Assembly (NCBI GenBank): GCA_027625915.1
Contig: JANTQA010000072.1
Span: 3,596,001-3,660,000 of the forward strand
Source: Anaeramoeba flamelloides
Taxonomy: Eukaryota > Metamonada > Anaeramoebidae
Direction: 5' to 3'
DNA: 64,000 bases
In this document: in pieces, positions 54,907 through 64,000 of the stretch
How the letters are laid out: the number at the start of each line of letters is the position of its first letter
Numbering within the stretch: the first letter of the stretch is position 1
Position numbers and translations under genes: made by a program
Notes under the pieces: generated by a model
Seen by the model: only the letters and a program-made list of their open reading frames with translations
Databases searched by the model: none
What the model was told of the DNA's origin: nothing

Positions 54907-57414
54907 CTAATTTAAATTTTTTAATTCATTTTCACTTAAAAGAGAAACGCCGATTTGCTTTTCCTTTGGGATTCTAACCGACATTTCACTAAAGAAATTT
55001 TTAGCTATACCTCTGCATACATCTACTGAAATGTTTACTGATCCTTGATGTAAAAATTGCAAAATCCATTTGGGCAATTTATTTTTGCGTTGCTTTCTGT
55101 TGAAACGGTTATCTGCGAAGATCACTACGCCGTAATCGTCTTTGCTTCTGAGCACCCTTCCCGCGCATTGCGCGGATATTCGCATTGCGTCAAAATTGAG
55201 GAAATCTGTTTCATTGATTTCGAATTTGTCAAGGTAATATAGCATTCTGGCTTTAATGACTGTGTCTTCGGTATAAGGGTAAGGCACGCCGAATAGTATG
55301 ATGCATCTGCCGTAATGGTTGTCGAAATCCACGCCCTCTGAAACCTTCCCACGCGCGACGCAAAAAAGCACTGCAGCGCGCCCGCAATCGCATGAATACT
55401 TGTAATTTTGAAGAGCTGTGCTTGTTTCGATGGGGTCTTGCGTTTCGATGAAGAGGAGCTTATGCTCAAGAATGCTATTGATGACGCCCGAGTCGATCCA
55501 GATTGAAACGATCGATTCCATATAGTTGTATGAGGGGAAAAAGCACACGATTCCGTCGGGCACTATTTTGCACATGACCACCAAAAGGCTCCCATAATTC
55601 CGAACGCAGCTGGGGTCATTTCGCACGTCAAACTTGGTGCTGATGGCGCTCTGATCGGAGCCCTTGGTGACAATGAGCGGGCAGAGGCAGTTCCGAGAAA
55701 CCGACATCGGGAAGCTATGCGAGGCCACAGGCGTGAAGCCCAGGATCTTTGGGTAAAAGGACAGCGGGCTCAGCGTGCCCGACGTTATCACGACAGACTT
55801 GAATTCGGTGACGGGCTTGAAGCAAATGGACGGATCCAGGCAAACAAATTGGAAGACGCAATCTGAAAACGATCCCACCGATTTCTCAAGCGGCTCGATG
55901 ATCACCAAAAAGCCGCGATCGTATGTTGTCAAGAGCGCAGCCAAATTGGTGATCAAAATTAACGACATGTATTCGTTAAGATTGGTGATCTCTAAGGTTT
56001 TAAACAGGATCATCAGGCGATCGGGATAAAAGCGCATTGGGTATTCGGCGATCTGGGTTTTGGAAAGCATTTCTTGCCGAAACTCCCAGGGCGCCTGTTG
56101 GAAAACCTCCTTGACGTTTGTTATTGTCGACAGATAGGTCGAGAATCTGGACAAATTCGAGAGGAAATGCTCCGATTTCCTGATCGATCCAGGCACGCAT
56201 TCCTCGATCACGTCCTGGGAAAGGACAGGGTTCTGCTTTAATTCGTCGCTAACCGTTACGGGCAAATCGTCCTTTGTTGTGTAGCCTTGGTTGGAGGCAA
56301 ATTTATTGACTAAAAAATCGTATTCCTTTTCTAACAGCTTCTTCGAAATCATTTTCTTTTGCTCAACGTATTCCTGCAGGGTCTTTATTAGCTGAATCCC
56401 ATCAGTGAGTGTGCTCGAATCCAAATTCATACTGAGCGCCTCGAGGCAGACACTATCCAAGTTGTGTGCCTCGTCGAAAACAACGATACACTTCTCCCGA
56501 TCCAAATTCTCTCCGATCACGATGCTGGAGATCTTGGGATCAAGGACGTATTGGTAGCTATGCACAACGACGGAGCTCACAACAAGGGAACTGCGCGCCA
56601 GATAGTATGGGCATATGCCCAGTTCCGCCCCCACTTTTCGTAAATCCTCCAGGGTGTAAACGCCAGGAGACAAAATGCTTGCCTGTTGCAAATCCATGGG
56701 GTCGTAATTGTTGGTCGTCTCCAGAAGCTCTCCCAGCTCCTCAATTTCTAAAAACTTTTCATAATAGGGACAATTCGAAACAGTCTCGTCCTTTAAATGA
56801 CGAATCCTGTTGGCCTGGCACGTCAGACCTCGGCACATCGAGTCCAAGGTCATCGGGTTTTTTTCGGTGCTTACAGTATTGTGAATGCACAGGTTTCTTC
56901 GTGAACTTAAGCCCGTGCAAATCATTTTGGACGGAAGGTCGTTGACACTCATGTTCAAATTGCCCTTTTCGTAATGGTACTGCCACCCCTCAATTATAAC
57001 TTTCAATTCCTCCAAAGACTTTTCTAATTCAGGGATCGTTCGCGTACAATAAACCAATTTATTGAACTTATTGCTGTGGCACATAAACGCCAAGATAATT
57101 GAATACAACGACACAGTTTTACCAGTACCCGTAGGCATCTCTAATAAGACAATCCCTCCTCGTTCTAAGGACCTTTTCAACGACTTCATATATTGGTATT
57201 GCTCGGGGTAGACATACGGGAATGGAAAGGGGACTTTGAGTCCTTCGATGTCGATTAATAATGGCTTTTCTTTCAATTTTTTTTCTTTGTTGTTTTGTTT
57301 TTGTTTTTTTTTCTGTTTATGGTTTTGTTGTTGTTCTTTGTCCTCTTCATTTTCGTTTTCAATTTCAATTTCAATGTCGAGGTGTTTATCAGTTTCAATT
57401 GGTTCAATTTCCAT
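54907..57414 (-). CDS. ERCC2: DNA repair/transcription helicase XPD (TFIIH subunit)
   Basis: A 5'-3' ATP-dependent DNA helicase of TFIIH, used in nucleotide excision repair and promoter opening. One exon, 835 residues (760 in human). The extra length is mostly an N-terminal Glu/Lys/Asn extension (~1-55). Walker A is MPTGTGKT (93-100) and the DEAH box FDEAHN (313-318). The four 4Fe-4S cysteines fit C176 (RNLCIH), C194 (MCRGLT), C215 (NCPYYE) and C268 (GICPYY). Motif VI is QCAGRVLRSKDDYG and the C-terminal helicase half has ARGKVSEGVDF. All key residues are present, so it should be active. RTEL1 and FANCJ relatives are excluded by the short insertions and overall length. The middle of the gene is far richer in G+C than anything else in the window. 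Confidence 0.95.
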   Translation of the reverse strand: MEIEPIETDKHLDIEIEIENENEEDKEQQQNHKQKKKQKQNNKEKKLKEKPLLIDIEGLKVPFPFPYVYPEQYQYMKSLKRSLERGGIVLLEMPTGTGKTVSLYSIILAFMCHSNKFNKLVYCTRTIPELEKSLEELKVIIEGWQYHYEKGNLNMSVNDLPSKMICTGLSSRRNLCIHNTVSTEKNPMTLDSMCRGLTCQANRIRHLKDETVSNCPYYEKFLEIEELGELLETTNNYDPMDLQQASILSPGVYTLEDLRKVGAELGICPYYLARSSLVVSSVVVHSYQYVLDPKISSIVIGENLDREKCIVVFDEAHNLDSVCLEALSMNLDSSTLTDGIQLIKTLQEYVEQKKMISKKLLEKEYDFLVNKFASNQGYTTKDDLPVTVSDELKQNPVLSQDVIEECVPGSIRKSEHFLSNLSRFSTYLSTITNVKEVFQQAPWEFRQEMLSKTQIAEYPMRFYPDRLMILFKTLEITNLNEYMSLILITNLAALLTTYDRGFLVIIEPLEKSVGSFSDCVFQFVCLDPSICFKPVTEFKSVVITSGTLSPLSFYPKILGFTPVASHSFPMSVSRNCLCPLIVTKGSDQSAISTKFDVRNDPSCVRNYGSLLVVMCKIVPDGIVCFFPSYNYMESIVSIWIDSGVINSILEHKLLFIETQDPIETSTALQNYKYSCDCGRAAVLFCVARGKVSEGVDFDNHYGRCIILFGVPYPYTEDTVIKARMLYYLDKFEINETDFLNFDAMRISAQCAGRVLRSKDDYGVVIFADNRFNRKQRKNKLPKWILQFLHQGSVNISVDVCRGIAKNFFSEMSVRIPKEKQIGVSLLSENELKNLN

Positions 57415-59493
57415 TTTGTTTTTCTTTGATTTGTTAATTGGCTTTACTTTTAATAAATCTTTGATTGGTTAATTTTGTTCTTCGATTCAAATCTTTTTTT
57501 TTTTTTTTTTTATTATTACTTTATTTTGTTTTGGATAAAATTTTGAATAAAGGTTTGTTTTTCAAAAATTTCTACAAGAAGAAAGAAAAGTTAAAAAAAA
57601 ACCAAAATAAAAAAAAATGAAAATATTTAATTGCAATTTCTTTCCTCAGATTCAAAAATTATTTGTTAAGATTTAAATCAACTATTTTCCTGGGCTATGT
57701 TTTGGTTAGGTTTTCAATTGGAATTAAGTTAATTCATAAGAAGAAGTAATAATTTTTTTGATATTAATCAAGATTATTAACTGATATTTGAAGGCTAATT
57801 GGGAAAAAAGTTCAGATTCATTTTCAATTTCTTTTTCTTGGCAAACAAAATAGTTCACATTTCTTTGAAAGTACTTTTTGCCAAACAAAAACTAAGAAAA
57901 TCAGGTGTAAAGTTGTTCAAATTTTTTTGGATAATTTACCGTGATCTAAATTTCTATATATTTTTTCCATTGGATTTAAAGACATTGAAAACGATTTATT
58001 TAGAGTCTTTCATTATAAAATTGAGAAAAAGGTTAAAAGTTATCTAGTTTATTAGGAAATTTTGTGAAAAAAATAGTAAAAATGGGAATAATAATAGTTA
58101 TTAACTTTATTTACAAATACTAAATGTGGAAACGAAATATAGATCCAAACCCGAAATTTTTTCTTCTGCTCCTTCCAAAATTATGTTCGATATTATTTAT
58201 TGTTTGTAAAAAATAATATACATATTCGGATCTAAAAATGTCATATAAAAAAATCCTTACTGTTTAAATTAGGATAATGTTACAAAAAAATTCTTGAAAT
58301 TTATGATAACAATCATCCTTTCATATTTGTTAAGGCGACTAGGATATTCTATCCACATATTAAAATAAATTATTTTTGTAAAAAAAAACTCTATAAGAGC
58401 ATTTTAGGTCTTTTTTTATATATAAAAACCCAAAAATACAATTTCCTGGAAATAAATCAAAGAAGATATTTATTCAATTAGTTTTTCATTTAAATCGGTT
58501 ATTACATGAAAAATCCACATTCATTTGTATAATTAAATAATTTCTCAATAAATTAATACAATCTTTTATAACTACTTTGGTTTTAGAAGTGTTTAACACA
58601 TGATGACAAATAACAATTAAAAAAAAAAAATTATTTAGATCTATTGACATAAGATCATATTTACTTCATAACGAATATGAGATTCATATATCATTAAGCT
58701 TTGTGGAGAATTCAGTTGAAATATATGACCTCAAAAGTGTTTTTATGATATTTTTAGATAATAGAATAAATTGAGAATTATTTTGTATATTTTTCATTAA
58801 GAATGGTTTTGATTTTTTTAGTCTGCATTATAAAGAGCAATAGGTATCTATTTTCTTATATATTCGAGATTCATTGATTTTTTTGAACAAAATATTATCA
58901 TATTGTATTAAAAAAAAAAATGTAGCTAAATTAGAATATACTGTTTATTTAATTTACTATATTTGTGGTTTTAAATTTTTAAAAATCAGAATTTATATAA
59001 ATTTTATAAAACATATATTTCAAACTCTCAAAGTTGAATTTTCTTGATAAATTTGAGAATATTAGTAAAAATTCAAAAATTTATTTCTATTTTACTGAAC
59101 TATATAAATTAATAAACATTTCATTAACCCTTCTAATTTCGATATTTATTAAAGTTTCTAAATTGATCAATTTCAACGATTTGATAAATACTCAAATCAA
59201 AAAAATCTCAACCTTTGTTACCTAATATAAAAAAAATACCATAATGGTAATATAATTTTCATTTTAAATTTTAAAAATAAATTTGTTGTAATTTTGAAAT
59301 ATTTTTCATTATTTTGATTATAAAATAAATTTTCAATAAACCTATTTTGATAGATATAATTATCTGAATCATCAATTTAAATATTAATTTTTGATAAAAT
59401 TATTTAAGAAAAGATCTAGAGAATCTAAATCTTTAATTTTATTAATAGAAAAAAAAAAATAAATAATTGTTATAACAGATGTTTTCAAATCTA
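57415..59493. other. Intergenic AT-rich stretch upstream of XPD
   Basis: Would contain the XPD promoter; a T17 run lies at about 57492-57510. The frame at 57799-58047 is Lys/Phe/Leu-rich and not convincing. No repeat recognised. Confidence 0.4.
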
Positions 59494-59690
59494 AAGTCAG
59501 TTCCACTTTTAAGGCATAAACTGCTACTAAATGTAAGGTACAAAAAAAAAATCTTGTTTTAAAGCATAAAAATTAAGATTCTAGTAAAATAAATTGTAAA
59601 AAAAAAAATTTCAAATTTTGTGCTTAATTTGAGATTTTTTTGTGCCTTAAATTTCGTTGAAAGTTTGTACCGAAAAAGTGGAACTGATTG
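59494..59690. mobile_element. 195-bp palindromic MITE, copy 5
   Basis: After TA the element starts AAGTCAGTTCCACTTTTAAG, one base off consensus, and ends AAAAAGTGGAACTGATTG before TA. The inner arms (AAATTTCGTTGAAAGTTTG) are well kept. Confidence 0.85.
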
Positions 59691-60011
59691 TATTATTCAT
59701 TAATCTGAGGTAAAATTATAATCAAAATTGAATTAAAATTATCATTTCGCAATTATTAATTCATTCTGAAAGTTTTATTATGTGTTATTTCAATATATGT
59801 TTATTGGTTAACGATAACTATTTGAAATATTTAAATTATATTCAAATTGTAAAGTTGAAAGTTTTTCAATTTTTTTTCAATTTTTTTTAAAAAAGGTAAT
59901 ATATTTTTTTGTTATTTATTATATTTTTAATTTTTCAGAAAGATTGGTTGTTTTCGTTTTTGAAATTTAAAAGTTTTTTGTTTTAGAGAGTTATATTCCA
60001 TTTTTATAATG

Positions 60012-60552
60012 TAAACTAAAATTCAAAATTTTCCACACAGCTAAAACGTTCCGGAAAATCACTATAATACAATTTCATTGAAATTGGAGATAATTTTGAT
60101 TTTTGTAAAATATGGAAAATCATTTTTTCATCTTTTAGTTTTGGTTTTCATTTCATTGTTTGAATTACGTAATTTGTTTCGTTGGATCAATTTTTTTTTT
60201 TTTCAACCATTGATATTAGGTTAAAGTTGAGTTGTTCCAAATAGAAGAACTCAAATAAAATTAGTCAATAGTATCTAACCATTTGAATGATCAATAATTC
60301 CTAATAGAATTTAAACAAATTTACTCAATATGTTTTTTTGTTTTGCTCTCTCCAAAATTTTTAACATACCCATGATTTATTTGTATTGATAATTATTTAT
60401 TTATTGTTTTGAGGGTATTGTAATTTATAAACAAGTGTTAGCATTTCAATTAGTGAATGGTTCTAATTTGGTAAATCTTCTTGAATTCATTAAAAAAGTT
60501 TTTTTTTCACAAATCGAATTTTGGTGGGTTAAAAATTTTGAATTGGGGTTTA
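60012..60552. mobile_element. 540-bp mariner-like non-autonomous element, copy C
   Basis: Left end TAAACTAAAATTCAAAATTT. The right end, reverse complemented, is TAAACCCCAATTCAAAATTT. Inner blocks CAACCATTGATATTAGGTTA, GTCAATAGTATCTAACCATT and TGATCAATAATTC match copy B in the same orientation. It is the most diverged of the three. Confidence 0.65.
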
Positions 60553-61771
60553 TCATAAATTTCAAAAACAAAAAAATTTATAAAATTTTATTGGGCCCTT
60601 TCAATCGAATTTCTCGAACAAAATTCTCAATTTCTTTAGGAAATATAAATGGTTGATAAAAAGAATTTTCACTTGTAAAGGCATGAATTTTAAAAAAACA
60701 TACAAAACGTAACTTTTCTTAATGTTAATTTGGAGTTTCAAACATTTTTTTTTTTCAAATTAACTGTATAAACAAAAATTCAAAACGAAAAAAAAAAAAA
60801 GCAAAAAGTAAAATACAAAAAAAAATATTTTACAAAATTGAGAAAAAAATTGTTTTAGATTTAAAAATTGAAATTTTAATTTGAGAACAATATTGAATTA
60901 AACTCAGGGAACGTATTGTATTTTATTCAATAAAACGGGTCCCCTTTGACTGAAAAAGTGTTTATATAGATATATCAATTTAAAAAAAGATTTTGCTATC
61001 TTTTATTTCCTTTTTTTTTTTTGCACCTTCTGTTATTATATTTAAATTGTAAAAAACAGATCAACAAATGTTGAAATTTTTTTATAAGCTAATTATTAAA
61101 TTCTGACAGAAAGTTCTCTATTTTCTTCATGAGTATTTCTATTTTTAAGATTATACTCATCCTGATAAAAAATTATTGATTTTTATTTTTAACATATTTT
61201 TTTCGGATATCTTGTTTAATTATTTGATTTACACATTCATTAGTTATTTTAATGATTGTGTGAAAAAAAAAAAAAAAAAAGATCTTAATAAAAATCCCTA
61301 ATTTCTGAGATATTTTATGAATTTATAACTCATCATGAATTTTTGATTATTTGTGATAAAAAATCAATAATGAAAATTTCAAATATAAATCCAGGCAAAT
61401 TCAAATTTTTAAGATTTTTCAATAATATCATCAAAAACTTTAAAAAATCAGAAAAATTATTTAAAAAAAAAAAAATACAGAAAATTCTAAATAAAAATAA
61501 AAATGGAATATTTCAAAATTATTTTTGTTTTATTTCAAAAACATAATAATTTTTTAAAAATTAAAATGTTATCAATAAATAAAATAAATACAAATCTTCA
61601 CATAGCAAATTGGATTTTTTATTTGTTTTGCACTAATTGTATACTATTTCTAAGAAAGTTTTTTTTAAAAAAAAAACAAATTTTTCTCAAAAATATAACA
61701 ATAATTCTGTTATTTCGCGATAAAATTCCAATTTTGTAGGGTTTTGATTGTCCCTATTTCCCAATAATATA
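60553..61771. other. Intergenic AT-rich stretch downstream of the kelch gene
   Basis: No gene supported. Plus-strand frames at 61343-61546 and 61503-61739 are Lys/Asn/Ile/Phe-rich and overlap each other. Confidence 0.4.
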
Positions 61772-63936
61772 TTATTTAATTTTTCTTCCAAATGATATTA
61801 AAAATTTTATTGGGATTCTAATTGATTTTTCAAAATTTCTCAGGCATTCTTCAAATTGTGATTGCCTTTCGATTTTTTTGTTATTTGTATTTGAATTTGA
61901 ATTTGAATTGGAATTATGATTTGCTTTATAATAAATGGTAATTTGCCTTTTCAATTCTTGTTCTATACTATTTTTTATCAAATCAAAGCTTGTATTTAAT
62001 TTCACCAGCCTTACAGTTAATAGAGTGTTTTTTTTATAAAATTTTAAAGGTATACACTGGGAATAGCCTGAAAATAGTAAATAATCATTATAAAAATTTT
62101 TATATTGGTCAAGAACTTCTTTTAAATCATTTAATTTTATACTAAGACTTTTTTCTGCATTTTCATTTTGAATTATTTTTTGTTTCAATTCATTTAATTG
62201 CTTTCTTATTTTTGTTTCCTCTGATACAATTAAATCCCTTTTTGGTGGAATTGGCGGGGGCCTTCGCTTAGGAGAGGGCAAACTAGGCAATTTTTTATTT
62301 ATGGGTTTATTTTGATTCAGTATTTTTATTTTAGGAGTTGGTTGTATATTTTTGTCTTCTTTATTTTCATTATTTTTTCTGATTGGCGTTATCTTTTCAT
62401 GAACATTTTCAGTTTCTTTCTCAGTTAAATTTTTATTATAACTATTCTTTATGTTTTTCTTTGATTTTGGAATTGATTTTCTAGGGCGTTTTAGTTTGAG
62501 AATTTGAGATTGTGTTGTATAATTTGAACTTTTAAAACTTTTGCCTTGATTTTTTTTTCTCCATTCTAATTCAATATCTCGTAATTTATTTTCAAAATCA
62601 CAGGCGTTTGTGATCACTTGATCTAATTGATCAAAAAAATTGAGTCCTCTTTCAATGGTAATTAATTCTAAATTCTTATTATCAATTTTCATTTCCTCAT
62701 TGTTTTTTTTCAAATTTTGAATACTTGGGGAATTACTATTTATTTTTTTATTATCAACTTCATTTTCATTTTCTTTGGAATTTTCAATTTCAATTTCTAT
62801 ATCAATATCGGAGCCAACACCATTACCAACGACATTATTTTTATTATTATTATTACCATTCCCATTCCCATCATTTTTCTTTACTTTTGTATTATTTATT
62901 TGTTCTTCTTTAATCAATTCGGGTTCTGTTTGTTCTGAATTTTTATCAATCTTTGATACTGTTTTCTTTGTATTTCTTGTGAAAAAAAGTCTATCTTCCT
63001 CATCTTCTTCAATTTTACGTTTACCACCAAGTTTAAAATCAAGATCAAGTGAAAAAAGTTCATTTGAAGAACTGTTTTGCCCAATACCCCCAAAAAGAAA
63101 TAAATAATTTTTTTTTTTTTCGTTTAATAAAGACATTATTTTATTGTTTTCGTTACTTTCATTTTGACTTCCTTCTTCCAATTCTATATTGCCCCCCTTT
63201 GAATACCCAACGAGATCCTCGTTATAATAAATATGACAAGCAGAATGCTTAGAAAAGGTGTTAGGGTGTAAACCCTTAGATTCTATTTCTTCCCAGCATA
63301 ATGATTTTAAATGAAAGCATACAATATTTTTTAAAAATCCATTATTTGAATTCCCACCAATAACATACATTCTATTAGATTGTGGGACATATGTACATGT
63401 ATGGCTATAACGCGGGATTGGCGGCTTTATCGATTTGTCTGAATATTCCGGCTGATACCATTCAGAAGTTAATAGATCATAAATCCAAAGATCTCCAAGT
63501 ACAGCTCCATTGGACCACCCCCCATATACAACAAAATTCGTATCAATAAATACTGCAGTGTGCCATACCCTTGGTGACGGTATTAAACTGTTATTTGCAG
63601 GCTCCACACAAAACCACGTATACGTGTTGCAATCTAAGCAATAAAGATCATTTAGCACAACTCCTTCATCATTTCTCCCGCCAAAAATCCATATTTGGTT
63701 TTCAATAACAGCGCTAGCATGTCCCGATCTGGGGGTTGGCTGTGTGCCAGTTGTTTCTGGTTCATTGATCCACTCCCCCGTTTCGGTAAGAAATATGTGG
63801 AAATCCCCTAATCTTGTTTTTTTATTAGTACCCCCAAATAAAAATAAATATGTACCAATTATATTTAATGAGCATTCGGTACGTGGTTCAGGGGATTCCC
63901 CTTGATAAACCTTCTCGATTTTCCATTCCCCATTTT
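61772..63936 (-). CDS. Kelch-repeat protein with C-terminal coiled coil, 5' end off-window
   Basis: A beta-propeller protein, probably a scaffold or adaptor. About 720 residues are visible. The frame stays open beyond the first candidate start codon (a GTG at 63658), through YLFLFGGTNKKTRLGDFHIF and QIWIFGGRNDEGVVLNDLY, up to an ATAG acceptor at 63937, so earlier exons lie past the right edge. At least five kelch blades show the GG doublet and spaced Tyr/Trp: FGGTN, FGGRND, VYGGWSNGAVLGDLWIYD, VIGGNSNNGFLKNI and LFGGIGQNSSSNELF. After residue ~330 come Asn/Lys/Glu low-complexity tracts, a basic Pro-rich patch (LPSLPSPKRRPPPIPPKR), a coiled coil (IRKQLNELKQKIIQNENAEK) and a helical end. The domain mix resembles kelch proteins of amoebae, but no ortholog is named. 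Confidence 0.88.
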
Positions 63937-64000
63937 CTATTTTTTTTTTTTTTTTGTGGTTTTTATTTTTTTAAAAAAGTAAAATTAATTCGAATTAATA

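Noticed and set aside
56466-56945. 159-codon antisense ORF in XPD
   Set aside because: A shadow frame that is open only because the XPD island is GC-rich and lacks stop triplets on the other strand.
61772-63658. Kelch gene starting at 63658
   Set aside because: The codon there is GTG, and the frame continues upstream through two more kelch blades to about 63936, so the true start is off-window.

Overview
The window is a gene-poor, extremely AT-rich piece of a eukaryotic nuclear genome. GT-AG introns, poly-Asn and poly-Lys/Glu tracts in proteins, a kinesin, COMMD, XPD, eIF3f and a giant BEACH protein all say eukaryote. The mix of asparagine-rich and KEKE/NENE low-complexity tracts with long repeat-filled introns suggests a free-living amoeboid protist. 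An Anaeramoeba-like metamonad or a dictyostelid-like amoebozoan would both fit, but I cannot settle the lineage from sequence alone. The standard genetic code fits every gene.

Layout. A six-exon divergent calmodulin (minus, 4075-5220) is followed by a cluster of DNA-transposon-like elements (5.5-9.4 kb). A single-exon kinesin, probably kinesin-6 (plus, 9831-12866), comes next. COMMD7 (minus, 14721-22449) is cut by a 7.1-kb intron full of repeats. A tentative small gene end lies at 22468-22729. A four-exon, 291-residue gene of unknown function (plus, 25957-27174) and 4.6 kb of repeats precede a giant neurobeachin/LvsA-type BEACH gene (plus, 31846-47121), which has a 3.9-kb intron inside the BEACH domain. 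A decayed LINE with two nested foldback elements follows (47.6-49.5 kb). The last third has four minus-strand genes or gene pieces: an unrecognised and possibly broken gene end (51262-51602), eIF3f (52294-53235), the TFIIH helicase XPD (54907-57414) and a kelch-repeat protein that runs off the right edge (61772-63936).

The genes are housekeeping or regulatory and do not form a pathway: translation initiation, transcription/repair, membrane traffic (BEACH, COMMD7), calcium sensing and the cytoskeleton. No operon-like system, CRISPR array, rRNA or tRNA was seen.

The most notable content is the repeat landscape. I recognise by eye at least eight small element families, most with terminal inverted repeats: a 195-bp palindromic TA-flanked MITE (five copies), a 540-bp mariner-like element (three copies), TTAA-flanked elements with GGGA ends, a 1-kb foldback, a 1.1-kb GCGATA-rich element (two copies), a 630-bp inverted pair around the last COMMD7 exon, a 340-bp foldback nested in a LINE, and an odd GTGCCGTAGAGTGCC/AGGTTTTTTTT palindromic repeat at three loci. 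Other points worth checking are a GC-rich island inside XPD and two poly-A runs at which the BEACH reading frame changes.
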